From Gillisia sp. (GTDB taxonomy: Bacteria > Bacteroidota > Bacteroidia > Flavobacteriales > Flavobacteriaceae): a stretch of DNA of 34,722 nucleotides. The position numbers were made by a program, and so were the translations under genes. The stretch lies in assembly GCA_024635655.1 (NCBI GenBank), contig JAGXIL010000041.1, positions 1 through 34,722 on the forward strand, in the 5' to 3' direction. The notes under the pieces were generated by a model. The model ran no database searches and had not been told where the DNA came from. It was given only the letters and a program-made list of their open reading frames with translations. Within the stretch, counting starts at the first letter, position 1. Every line of letters begins with the position of its first letter. Shown here one piece after another: positions 1 to 7,686 of this stretch.

Positions 1-1
1 G

Positions 2-253
2 AACTATCAGGTGTGGCAGAATGGTAATCATGCAGAGGAAATATATAGTGAAAATTTTTTATGGGCAAAACTGGACTATATTCATTTAAACCCGGTGCGT
101 GCGGGCATTGTGACCAGAGCCTCAGATTATCTTTATTCCAGTGCATCAAATTATGTTCAGGATAATGCTGTGCTGGATGGGGGGACTTTAGCAGATAATC
201 CCATAGCTGATGTCTTAAAGGGTTGGACGATGGTGAGGTATGATCAATATTAA
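2..253 (+). CDS. REP-associated tyrosine transposase (Y1/IS200-like family), C-terminal part
   Basis: The reading frame is open from the window edge, so only the C-terminal part (about 83 residues) is visible and the true start lies upstream. The run VWQNGNHAEEIYSE followed by KLDYIHLNPVRAGIV is the conserved end of Y1-type REP-associated transposases (RAYTs), where a helix with the KxxYIHxNPV signature closes the catalytic domain. Members of the family are single-stranded DNA nucleases that act on palindromic REP sequences and normally exist as single domesticated copies rather than as complete insertion sequences. The catalytic HUH motif and tyrosine would lie outside or at the edge of the window and cannot be checked. 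Two palindromes follow the stop codon within 100 bases, which suits this family. Family call is firm; whether the full gene is intact is unknown. Confidence 0.85.
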   Translation, partial: NYQVWQNGNHAEEIYSENFLWAKLDYIHLNPVRAGIVTRASDYLYSSASNYVQDNAVLDGGTLADNPIADVLKGWTMVRYDQY

Positions 254-281
254 GCCAAGGACTACAGGTGGGATTTTTGGA

Positions 282-371
282 AACGTCTGCAGACGTTAAG
301 ACGGTGATAGTTTTCAAGATGTTGGTAGAAGCTCAAAGTCTGAAGACTTTGCGCAGCGGACCAGGTTCTAC
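282..371. repeat. REP-like palindromic pair downstream of the RAYT gene
   Basis: A perfect 16-base palindrome AACGTCTGCAGACGTT lies at 282-297. A second hairpin lies at 334-351, with CAAAGTCT and AGACTTTG arms around a two-base centre. The second hairpin is framed by GTAGAA at 325-330 and its inverse TTCTAC at 366-371. A GTAG tetranucleotide just 5' of a hairpin is the known recognition feature of RAYT-processed REPs. The assignment as this transposase's own substrate is inference. The rest of 254-500 is AT-rich with no gene seen. Confidence 0.55.
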
Positions 372-500
372 ATATTTCTTGTCTGATAAAAATAATTTGA
401 TTTTATAATTGCTTTTTGAATGGATTTTTTCATTTACATTTAGCAACCTTTTTTTACAAATACATGATACCAATCTGCATTATTATAATTAATCCTCTTT

Positions 501-1049
501 ATGCCGGCCTGTAGTACAGATCTTCCACAACAAGGATTTGCTGAACCCGGTCATCTATTCGGTTTACACCTGGCAGGAATTGGAAATGTTATTATACAAA
601 ATATATCTTACCTGATCTTATTATTATTTTTCTCAGGTTGCTCACCTGGCGATGACAACAATGAAGAAAGTGCTACTTGCTTCAGTAAAGATTTTCAGGA
701 ATCCTTTATCATTGAACCTATGGACTGTATCATTTTCAATGATAATCCTGAAATGACTTTTACATTTCTTGGATTCGAACCTTTTACTAAATCCCCGCAT
801 TTTACCCCGCACGTGGGAATTAGTGCCAGACTGGAAGAAGGTAATATTTCCTGGGAATTTACTACCGGGATGGTTTATGAAGATCATGAATTAGAAGGAA
901 CCTCCTTTTCCGGAAGGGTTCATACGGGAAGTAATAATGTAGACTATACCATTTGCTTTGATAACATTGAATTTGAGGAAACTGAAACACATTTCATATT
1001 TCATCGGGCGACGATAAGGTTTGGATATTATGAATCTGAATTTGATTGA
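501..1049 (+). CDS. Hypothetical lipoprotein, uncertain start
   Basis: I do not recognise the family. The clearest feature is an internal lipoprotein signal: a hydrophobic stretch SYLILLLFFSGC ending in Cys at residue 47 of the longest reading, then a polar, acidic linker (SPGDDNNEES). A normal lipoprotein signal would begin some 18-22 residues before the Cys, but no in-frame ATG, GTG or TTG exists there, and the only ATG gives a 46-residue leader of unusual composition. Either the protein starts at a rare codon, or the 5' end has been replaced or damaged. The mature part (about 135 residues) has alternating polar and hydrophobic segments that suggest a beta-rich domain. The next gene also encodes a lipoprotein on the same strand, 63 bases downstream. 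Confidence 0.5.
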   Translation: MPACSTDLPQQGFAEPGHLFGLHLAGIGNVIIQNISYLILLLFFSGCSPGDDNNEESATCFSKDFQESFIIEPMDCIIFNDNPEMTFTFLGFEPFTKSPHFTPHVGISARLEEGNISWEFTTGMVYEDHELEGTSFSGRVHTGSNNVDYTICFDNIEFEETETHFIFHRATIRFGYYESEFD

Positions 1050-1112
1050 GCACATCCCTGCCCGGTAAAAAATAAATCAATCCCAGTTTAAAAGAACAAT
1101 ATCCTAACCGAA

Positions 1113-1850
1113 ATGAAAAAACTGTTGGTTTTACCTGCTATTTTATTTTCTATGAGCTGTGCCACAAGCGTATCGACAAAACTGGCCGGTAAGAATTTTT
1201 CAAACCTCAATGAACATGATCCTGTAATTGTTTTAACTGAAAAGGAAACCTTACCTGAAAATTCTGAATTTATAGGGTATATTAAAGTTGGAGATTCCGG
1301 TTTTACAATAGATTGCGGATATATTAAAGTAATTGAGGATGCAACAGCTTCAGCAAGAAAGGCCGGCGCAAATATTATTCACATTGAGGAACTAAAAGAA
1401 CCGGATTTTTTGGGAAGCACCTGTTACAGGCTAAAGGCTAAAATTTACCGGAATCTGAATCCGGTAGCAATAGCAGAAATTAAGGAATTCGGGATTAAAA
1501 AAAACAGATCCAGGCTTCCTGAAGATAGTGATTACGCATTAATTTATTTCTACAGGCCCAAAATTTCAGTAGCTGTGTTGGGATCTTTCGGATACAAAAT
1601 AAAAAATGAGAAAGACTCCGTTATAGGTAGGGTTAGAGGCGGAGAAAAGTTTGTTTATAAAACCAAAGAATTTGGTGTGCTGAGTTTTTCTGCAACATCG
1701 GAAACCCGGGAGGAAATTGAGATCCAAGTTGAAAAGGGAAAAGAATATTTTGTAAGATGTGGTGCTACCCCAGGAATTGTAACGGTGAGGCCACAATTAG
1801 CTATCACCGAAAATCAAATAGGGCAAAAAGAATTTGAGGCATTGAAATGA
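1113..1850 (+). CDS. Lipoprotein with DUF2846-like C-terminal domain
   Basis: The protein has a lipoprotein signal (MKKLLVLPAILFSMSC, lipobox Cys at residue 16), so it should be anchored in a membrane facing the periplasm. After an N-terminal domain of about 115 residues rich in IGYIKV and ANIIHIEE type strands, residues 135-235 read ALIYFYRPK, then GEKFVYKT and GVLSFSATSE. This matches DUF2846, a small beta domain found in periplasmic lipoproteins of unknown role. The N-terminal half resembles the YfiR/RcsF-like fold only in having paired cysteines (CGYIKV and STCYRLK), and I do not assign it. The gene converges on the serine hydrolase with an 18-base gap and no visible terminator. Confidence 0.7.
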   Translation: MKKLLVLPAILFSMSCATSVSTKLAGKNFSNLNEHDPVIVLTEKETLPENSEFIGYIKVGDSGFTIDCGYIKVIEDATASARKAGANIIHIEELKEPDFLGSTCYRLKAKIYRNLNPVAIAEIKEFGIKKNRSRLPEDSDYALIYFYRPKISVAVLGSFGYKIKNEKDSVIGRVRGGEKFVYKTKEFGVLSFSATSETREEIEIQVEKGKEYFVRCGATPGIVTVRPQLAITENQIGQKEFEALK

Positions 1851-1868
1851 ACAAACGGCAGTGCCACC

Positions 1869-3164
1869 TTAATCGGTCATGCTGCTCATGGTCATCTGCC
1901 GGAATTTCCATCCCGTCGTATCACCTGAATCTCCCTGGGTTTGCTTCAAAATAATTCCGATAATATTTTCTTCAGGGTCGGCAAAGTATTGGGTATTAAA
2001 GTATCCTCCCCAGTCAAAAGTGCCTTCGCTTCCCAGGCCTCCTCTTCTTGCACCTTCTTTATTGACTACACCAAAAGCTAATCCATGGTACTTCTCCCCA
2101 TCCCCAAACAGATCCCCGGAATGATTATTAAGAATTAGGTCAACTGTAGTCCGGCTTAAGATCCGGTTCCCGTTGTAGTTACCACCGTCCAGGTACATTT
2201 GGAGAAAATTAGCGTAATCTTCAGCTGTGCTGGTCAATCCTGCCCCTCCGGAAAGAAACCGTTTAGCTCCCGTTTTGGGATAATCTGTATCGTAAAAAGT
2301 GATGGGGTAATTTTGCCATTTCCCATCTTCCTTATGCTGAACAGCGACCAACCGATCGCTGTCATTTTCTGATAAATAAAACCGGGTATCGTTCATTTGA
2401 AGTGGTTCAAAAATTCTTTCCTGCAAAAATTGATCAAAGGCCTGTCCTGACACTTTTTCAATAAAATATCCAAGCACATCAATTCCTTCACTATAATGCC
2501 ATTGCTCCCCGGGAACAGATCTTAAAGGTAAGCCTGCCAGTTTTTTAATACTTTCCTCAATACTAATATCCTCTGTAGTGAACAGGTCAACAATTCCCGC
2601 CTTTGCGTAAATTTTCCTTATCCTGTCATCGGCATCAATGACCCCGTAACCCAATCCGGAAGTGTGGGTAAGAAGTTGCCTTATGGTTATTTCCCGCTCA
2701 GCCGGTTTCGTGGTATATGAAGAATCTTCCTCGTTAAAGGTCTCCAGGACCCGTGGATCTTTAAATTCCGGAATGAATTTGGAAACAGGGTCGTCCAGTT
2801 GGAAATGTCCTTCTTCCCATAAGATCATTACAGCAGTGGAGGTAATTGCTTTGGTTTGAGAGGCTATTCTGAAAATATCATCCTTTTCCAAAGGTTCTCC
2901 CGAAGCATCAGCTGTTCCAAAACTTTTATGATAGACAATTTTTCCATTCCTGGCAATTAAAGCTACTGCACCGGGAATCTCATTATTCTCTATAGCCTGA
3001 AGGATCATCTTATCGATCTTTTCAAGCCTCTCTGAATGTATTCCAACTGCTTCCGGAGGATTAGCTGAAATTAAATTTCTATTGATGTTCTGTGCCAGCG
3101 TTGTGTTTACCGCCAACAGTATAAAAATCACTACGATCCTGTGTAAAATGTCTTTGATGAGCAT
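1869..3164 (-). CDS. Secreted serine hydrolase, beta-lactamase class C / EstB family
   Basis: A 431-residue protein with a cleavable signal peptide (residues 1-25, ending TTLAQ). The catalytic SxxK motif is SQTK at residues 102-105. The class C second motif, normally Tyr-x-Asn, appears as YSE at 224-226, the form seen in esterases and D-aminopeptidases of this fold rather than in true cephalosporinases. LLTHTSGLGY (164-173) and WGGYFNTQYFADPEEN (385-400) are the other conserved blocks, the latter replacing the KTG loop as in EstB-type carboxylesterases. It is therefore likely to act on esters or peptides in the periplasm; antibiotic hydrolysis is not supported. It stands alone, with 273 gene-free bases upstream. 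A broken relative is found near position 30800. Confidence 0.88.
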   Translation of the reverse strand: MLIKDILHRIVVIFILLAVNTTLAQNINRNLISANPPEAVGIHSERLEKIDKMILQAIENNEIPGAVALIARNGKIVYHKSFGTADASGEPLEKDDIFRIASQTKAITSTAVMILWEEGHFQLDDPVSKFIPEFKDPRVLETFNEEDSSYTTKPAEREITIRQLLTHTSGLGYGVIDADDRIRKIYAKAGIVDLFTTEDISIEESIKKLAGLPLRSVPGEQWHYSEGIDVLGYFIEKVSGQAFDQFLQERIFEPLQMNDTRFYLSENDSDRLVAVQHKEDGKWQNYPITFYDTDYPKTGAKRFLSGGAGLTSTAEDYANFLQMYLDGGNYNGNRILSRTTVDLILNNHSGDLFGDGEKYHGLAFGVVNKEGARRGGLGSEGTFDWGGYFNTQYFADPEENIIGIILKQTQGDSGDTTGWKFRQMTMSSMTD

Positions 3165-3437
3165 TATTATGTGTATTATTTTAAAGTTTTTTTAAATTTG
3201 CCAAATACCTCTCTTAAAGATATCTTCTTATTCCCGCCAGATCTAAAACGAGATCATCAATTTTGAAGCATTTATAAAAGTACTGAAAACATGTTTGACA
3301 ATCCGGATCCGGTACGGGTAGATTTGTAAATTGATCAGGTTTCTATTACTCCTACTTCTCTAAGGGTAATAAATTACTTATAAGCCATCCCAATATTGAG
3401 CATTTGTACCCACGGACAATTCTTTAGGTAATATTAT

Positions 3438-4193
3438 CTAGATGTGAATTCGGAATCCGTAAACCAGGATCATCTTGATACCCACATAAAAAACAAGGAT
3501 CGCCGTCAAAATTCCCAGTACCTTCAAATTAAATTGTTTGATGGAGAGATAAGAGCCGAGGCTTCCTCCCAGGACAACCGCAATGATAAGCTTTACCAGC
3601 AGATCATAGTCGGGTCGGAATGTTCCGGCTACCTGTAAACCAATTAGCCCGGCAATAGAATTAACGAGGATGAAAACTGAAGCCAGCGATGCGATTACTC
3701 TGGGGTCCTTCCATTTGAGCAAATTGAGCAAAGGAGACAGGAATATCCCTCCCCCTATTCCCGAAATTCCCGATAGCAGGCCAACACTTCCCCCGAGCCA
3801 TATTTTTTTTGAAGCTGAAAATTCCCTGGATCGTATCTTGCTGGTGACAAACTGCAGCAGCATAAAGGCTCCGGCCAGAACCAAAGCACCTCCTAATATC
3901 AGAAAAAATATTGACTGGGAAAGTTTTAGTTGTGCGCCGAAATAGGCAAGTGGAATACTTAATACAAAGAATGGCCAGATCAGTTTAACTTTTAAAACTC
4001 CATTTTTGATGAATACTATGGTCCCAATGGTGACCACACATATATTCAGAATTAAAGCTATAGCACGTATCTCATAAAAGTCGGTTAGTACCATGCTGAG
4101 GATGGCCAGATAACTGGAGCCGCCCCCAAATCCCACTGAACTGTAAAATAATGCAACAAAGAAAAATAGAAAAGGGAGGTATTCTATGGGCAT
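3438..4193 (-). CDS. TauE/SafE (TSUP) family membrane permease
   Basis: A 251-residue polytopic membrane protein with the two internal halves typical of the TSUP (DUF81) family. Each half carries a glycine-rich signature: SSVGFGGGSSYLA at residues 18-30 and GLLSGISGIGGGIFLSPLL at 138-156. About seven to eight hydrophobic segments are visible. Characterised members move sulfur oxyanions or related organic acids. The start codon lies one base downstream of the moeA stop, so it is the last gene of the Moco operon. Because no ModABC genes are present, a role in molybdate, sulfate or sulfite movement linked to Moco is a reasonable guess. The substrate cannot be read from sequence. Confidence 0.88.
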   Translation of the reverse strand: MPIEYLPFLFFFVALFYSSVGFGGGSSYLAILSMVLTDFYEIRAIALILNICVVTIGTIVFIKNGVLKVKLIWPFFVLSIPLAYFGAQLKLSQSIFFLILGGALVLAGAFMLLQFVTSKIRSREFSASKKIWLGGSVGLLSGISGIGGGIFLSPLLNLLKWKDPRVIASLASVFILVNSIAGLIGLQVAGTFRPDYDLLVKLIIAVVLGGSLGSYLSIKQFNLKVLGILTAILVFYVGIKMILVYGFRIHI

Positions 4194-4194
4194 A

Positions 4195-5361
4195 TCAGGA
4201 AATTAGGTAACATTTAACCTCATCTCCCTTTTTGACTGAAGTTTCCGCGTCCAGGAAAGCCAGGGCATTTCCTAAAGCCATGGATTGTATCATAGAAGAA
4301 CCTTGTCCGTCTAATATCTCTACTTCATTGTTATCAATTCTCGCTTTCAGGAAAGAAGGCCGGTCTGATCTGTTCTCAAATTCCAGGGAGGCAGCAAAAG
4401 TATATTGGTCCAGTCCGGTCTTCAAAGAACCGCTCAATTTGTAGAGAAGCGGCAACACATAAATATAAAAGCAACTGAGGGAGGATGCCGGATTTCCGGG
4501 CAGGGCAAATATGAATTTCTCTCCTTTTCTTCCGAAATAAAGCGGCTTTCCGGGTTTCTGAAAAACTTTATAGAACTGTTCTTCGACTCCATTCTCTTCC
4601 AGGGCCTGTTTTACAAAATCGTAATCCCCAACCGAAATCCCTCCCGATAGGACCAGAACATCTGCATTCTCCAGAGATTCCTTTATTCCTGCTTTTATCG
4701 CCTTAAAATCATCTTCAATTTGTTTTTTCTCCTTAGAATGAAACCCATATTTCTCACAGGCCGCGGCAAGGGCAAAACTGTTGGATTCATAGATCTGCCC
4801 TTCCTTTTTTTGTTTTCCGGGCATAACCAGTTCGTTTCCGGTGGTGATCAAATTGATGAGGGGTTTTTTAAAAACCTCAATCTTATCAATTCCCAAACTT
4901 CCTAACATTCCAATTCCTGCAGGCGTGATGGTGTATCCCTTTTCAAAAACAATCTGGTCTTTCTTTAATTCTTCTCCTTTTTTCCGGATACTCTGGCCCT
5001 TCTTCGGCTCCTGATCAAGAAAAAGCTTACTCCCGGTTACCCTGGTTTTCTCCTGCATCATAACTGCAGTGGTATTTTCAGGAATTTTAGCCCCGGTAAA
5101 TATTCGCACAGCTTCTCCTTCATTCAGGGTATGCCGGCTCTCATCCCCGGCTGCAACTTCCCCCACAATAATATATTCTTTTGAAAGTCCGCACAAGGCA
5201 TACCCGTCCATAGCCGAATTATCAAAAGAAGGCATATCAAATAAGGCGATAATATCTTCTGAAAGGGAAAAACCCAGGCATTCACTTAGATTCCTGAATT
5301 CAGTTTTTCGTGCAACCTGCTGCCCGGTGATGATCTTTAAAGCTTCTTCAATTGTAACCAT
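4195..5361 (-). CDS. moeA: Molybdopterin molybdenumtransferase MoeA
   Basis: This 388-residue protein inserts molybdate into adenylylated molybdopterin to give Moco. The N-terminal signature DMPSFDNSAMDGYAL sits at residues 42-56. The MogA-like third domain carries VLSGGISVGDYDFVK (237-251), including the Asp of the GDYD motif. It is followed by FQKPGKPLYFG and ALPGNPASSL, all conserved in the family. The length is that of a standard single MoeA, without a C-terminal PBP-like fusion. Its ATG overlaps the moaA stop by one base (TAATG), which indicates translational coupling. The companion adenylylation domain is provided by the MoaC-MoaB fusion encoded two genes upstream. Confidence 0.96.
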   Translation of the reverse strand: MVTIEEALKIITGQQVARKTEFRNLSECLGFSLSEDIIALFDMPSFDNSAMDGYALCGLSKEYIIVGEVAAGDESRHTLNEGEAVRIFTGAKIPENTTAVMMQEKTRVTGSKLFLDQEPKKGQSIRKKGEELKKDQIVFEKGYTITPAGIGMLGSLGIDKIEVFKKPLINLITTGNELVMPGKQKKEGQIYESNSFALAAACEKYGFHSKEKKQIEDDFKAIKAGIKESLENADVLVLSGGISVGDYDFVKQALEENGVEEQFYKVFQKPGKPLYFGRKGEKFIFALPGNPASSLSCFYIYVLPLLYKLSGSLKTGLDQYTFAASLEFENRSDRPSFLKARIDNNEVEILDGQGSSMIQSMALGNALAFLDAETSVKKGDEVKCYLIS

Positions 5362-6353
5362 TAACCTCCTATTGATATCATTGACCTGTTCTTCTCGTAA
5401 TGATCGGCATCCATTTTCACATCCATTCCATCCCTGGAAAATTTCTTGGTCTTAATGCCATTGATTATAATATTGTCCATTTGTTCGCCATTTCTAAAAG
5501 GCGTGAGAAGATCGGTTTCAGAATTGGCAAAAAGACAGTTCATCATTTTACCATCTGCAGTCACCCTGATACGGTTACAATCGGCACAGAAGGGATTTGT
5601 AATAGTGCTAACGACAGCGAAATTTCCTATATGTCCCTTAACCGTAAAGTTTGTTGATGTGCTGTGCTTTGGGTTCTTAAGGGCTTCCACCTTTCCGAAG
5701 CGTTTAGAAACAGTGTCCAGGATCTCCTGTTCAGAAACCCCTTTGCTCCAGTCCCACTTATTCCCTTTAAAGGGCATGAATTCTATAAATTTTACCGTAA
5801 GGTTCTTATACTTCGTAAGTGCGATAAAATCATTGATCTCATTGTCATTGACTCCTTTGATCAGTACAATATTCAGTTTTACCTCCATCCCCATTTCCAG
5901 CGCTGTTTCAATGTTTTTCATGATGCGATCAAAATAATCGCGCTTGGTGATAAAGACGCTCTTGGCCTTGTCCAGGGTATCCAGGCTAATATTGATCTTT
6001 CGCAGACCAATTTTCTTAAACAGGTCCAGATATTTATCCAGGGTGATCCCGTTGGTTGTGATCTTTAAAGTAACTCCAAGCTTCGCGAGCTCCTCCACCA
6101 GGTAGCCAAAATTCTTTCTCACCAGGGGCTCCCCGCCTGTAAGCCGAATAGTGTCAACCCCCAAATCCCGAAATGTCCTTGCAAGCGCAATGATCTCTTC
6201 CAGGGTCATGATATTTGATTTCTCCATGAGCTCAATCCCATCTTCAGGCATACAGTAAAAACAACGAAGATTACACCTGTCGGTCAGGGATATCCTGAGG
6301 TAGGTATGCGGTCTCCCAAAATTATCTATTATTCGGTTTTTCTCTTCAATCAT
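5361..6353 (-). CDS. moaA: GTP 3',8-cyclase MoaA (radical SAM)
   Basis: MoaA converts GTP to 3',8-cyclo-dihydro-GTP in the first step of Moco synthesis. The radical SAM cluster motif is DRCNLRCFYC with Cys27, Cys31 and Cys34. The second [4Fe-4S] cluster is marked by Cys256, Cys259 and Cys273 (FCADCNRIRVTADGKMMNC). The GGEP motif for SAM binding is at 73-76. The protein ends in a Gly-Gly dipeptide (residues 329-330), a conserved MoaA feature that reaches into the active site. At 330 residues it has the usual length. It overlaps the upstream moaC-moaB gene by eight bases and the downstream moeA by one. Confidence 0.97.
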   Translation of the reverse strand: MIEEKNRIIDNFGRPHTYLRISLTDRCNLRCFYCMPEDGIELMEKSNIMTLEEIIALARTFRDLGVDTIRLTGGEPLVRKNFGYLVEELAKLGVTLKITTNGITLDKYLDLFKKIGLRKINISLDTLDKAKSVFITKRDYFDRIMKNIETALEMGMEVKLNIVLIKGVNDNEINDFIALTKYKNLTVKFIEFMPFKGNKWDWSKGVSEQEILDTVSKRFGKVEALKNPKHSTSTNFTVKGHIGNFAVVSTITNPFCADCNRIRVTADGKMMNCLFANSETDLLTPFRNGEQMDNIIINGIKTKKFSRDGMDVKMDADHYEKNRSMISIGG

Positions 6354-7242
6354 GTCTTTTTCCTTCTATCATTTTAAATACGTGCAGTACGTGTGGAAAT
6401 ATCGCATCCATACATTCGGCTGCTCCTTTGGTGGATCCCGGAAATCCCAGCACCAGTTTCTTGTCCATTATCCCAGCCACAGATCTTGAGAGCATGGCAA
6501 ACGGCATACGCTGCTGTCCGTAATTTCTCATTTGTTCTTCTACCCCCTTTAACTTTAGGTCCAACATTGAAGCAATGGTTTGAGAGGTTACATCCCTGGG
6601 ACCTACACCTGTTCCACCGGTGAAAATGACGAGATCTGATTGGGCATTTTTCAATATCAACCTTATCTCTTCGGCTTCATCGGGAATGATGTTTATATTG
6701 GCTATAATACCCAAAGCTCCGAGTTTTTCAACGATAGTTTTCCCCGCTTTATCTTCTCCTCTTCCTGCGGAAATAGTATCTGAACAAACCACCACTTCCG
6801 CGGTAAGATTTTCAGCATTCACTTTAAACGACGATTTACCCCCGCTTTTATTCTGAAGACGAATCGTTCGTATTTCCACTCCCTTATCGATCGGTTTCAG
6901 CATATCATACATGGTCAAAGCCACAATACTCGCCCCGTGCATCGCCTCTACCTCTACCCCGGTTTTATAAATAGTTTTGACTGTCACCGAAATTTGAATT
7001 TCCAACCCTTCGATCTCATACTCAATTCCCGTATATTCTATGGGCAGCGGATGGCAATCTGGCAGGAGTTCAGGAGTTTTCTTGACTCCAAGCAGTCCTG
7101 CAGCCTTGGCCATTTCGTATACATTGCCCTTCGGAACCTTATTTTCCTTTAATGCATTTATTGTTTCTTCACTCGAGGTTTTCACCACCGCAATCGCAGT
7201 AGCTTCCCTGAGAGTATTAATTTTATGGGTAATATCTACCAT
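6346..7242 (-). CDS. moaCB: Bifunctional MoaC-MoaB fusion: cyclic pyranopterin monophosphate synthase and molybdopterin adenylyltransferase-like
   Basis: Two Moco enzymes are joined in one 298-residue chain. Residues 1-142 are MoaC, which rearranges the MoaA product to cyclic pyranopterin monophosphate: LLPDCHPLP at 59-67, TGVEVEAMHG at 94-103, YDMLK (Asp113, Lys116, the catalytic pair) and NKSGGKS at 131-137. Residues 146-298 are a MoaB/MogA domain with IFTGGTGVGPRDVT at 206-219, the molybdopterin-binding signature, which primes molybdopterin by adenylylation. The two steps are separated by MPT synthase in the pathway, so the fusion joins non-consecutive steps. Such fusions are known in Bacteroidota. 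The start abuts the moaE stop with no gap, and the 3' end overlaps moaA by eight bases. Confidence 0.95.
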   Translation of the reverse strand: MVDITHKINTLREATAIAVVKTSSEETINALKENKVPKGNVYEMAKAAGLLGVKKTPELLPDCHPLPIEYTGIEYEIEGLEIQISVTVKTIYKTGVEVEAMHGASIVALTMYDMLKPIDKGVEIRTIRLQNKSGGKSSFKVNAENLTAEVVVCSDTISAGRGEDKAGKTIVEKLGALGIIANINIIPDEAEEIRLILKNAQSDLVIFTGGTGVGPRDVTSQTIASMLDLKLKGVEEQMRNYGQQRMPFAMLSRSVAGIMDKKLVLGFPGSTKGAAECMDAIFPHVLHVFKMIEGKRHD

Positions 7243-7686
7243 CTATTTATTGGTTTTCCATTGATGCGTTTCATCCTCGAAGATCTCTTTTCCGAAAATG
7301 GGTACTTTAGATTTTATTTCTTCCACAAAATAATTACAGGCTTCGATCGCGATCTTTCGGTGCGCCGAGGATGTAAAAACGAATAGGCACAACTCTCCCT
7401 TTTTCACTTTGCCCAGGCTATGGTAAATATGGGCGCAGGTAATGTTGAATTTTGAAAAAGCCGTTTCCCTGATCTCGTGAAATACGCTTTCGGCCATTTC
7501 TTCGTAAGCCGAGTAATCTATGGCACTCACCGTTTTTCCGTTTACCTCATCTGCCCGTATCTGCCCCAGGAAGATGCTGTGAGCCCCAATATTCGTCTTA
7601 GACTGGTGGTTTGCTATAGACTGCGCGATCTTTTCCGGCGCAATAGCGCCCTGTACGAATATTTTTTTTGGTTTTTTCTTATCCAT
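7243..7686 (-). CDS. moaE: Molybdopterin synthase catalytic subunit MoaE
   Basis: MoaE is the large subunit of molybdopterin synthase, which with thiocarboxylated MoaD adds the dithiolene sulfurs. Conserved blocks are FLGQIRADEVNGK, IDYSAYEEMAE, SSAHRKIAIEACNYFVEEIK and VPIFGKEIFEDETHQWK. The last holds the lysines expected to form the active site with the MoaD tail. In the usual HR-G-x-L motif the Arg is replaced (YHSLGKVKKGEL), a small deviation. I prefer the ATG at 7686 (147 residues) over the TTG one codon earlier. It overlaps the upstream moeB-like gene by eight bases and abuts moaC-moaB. Confidence 0.95.
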   Translation of the reverse strand: MDKKKPKKIFVQGAIAPEKIAQSIANHQSKTNIGAHSIFLGQIRADEVNGKTVSAIDYSAYEEMAESVFHEIRETAFSKFNITCAHIYHSLGKVKKGELCLFVFTSSAHRKIAIEACNYFVEEIKSKVPIFGKEIFEDETHQWKTNK

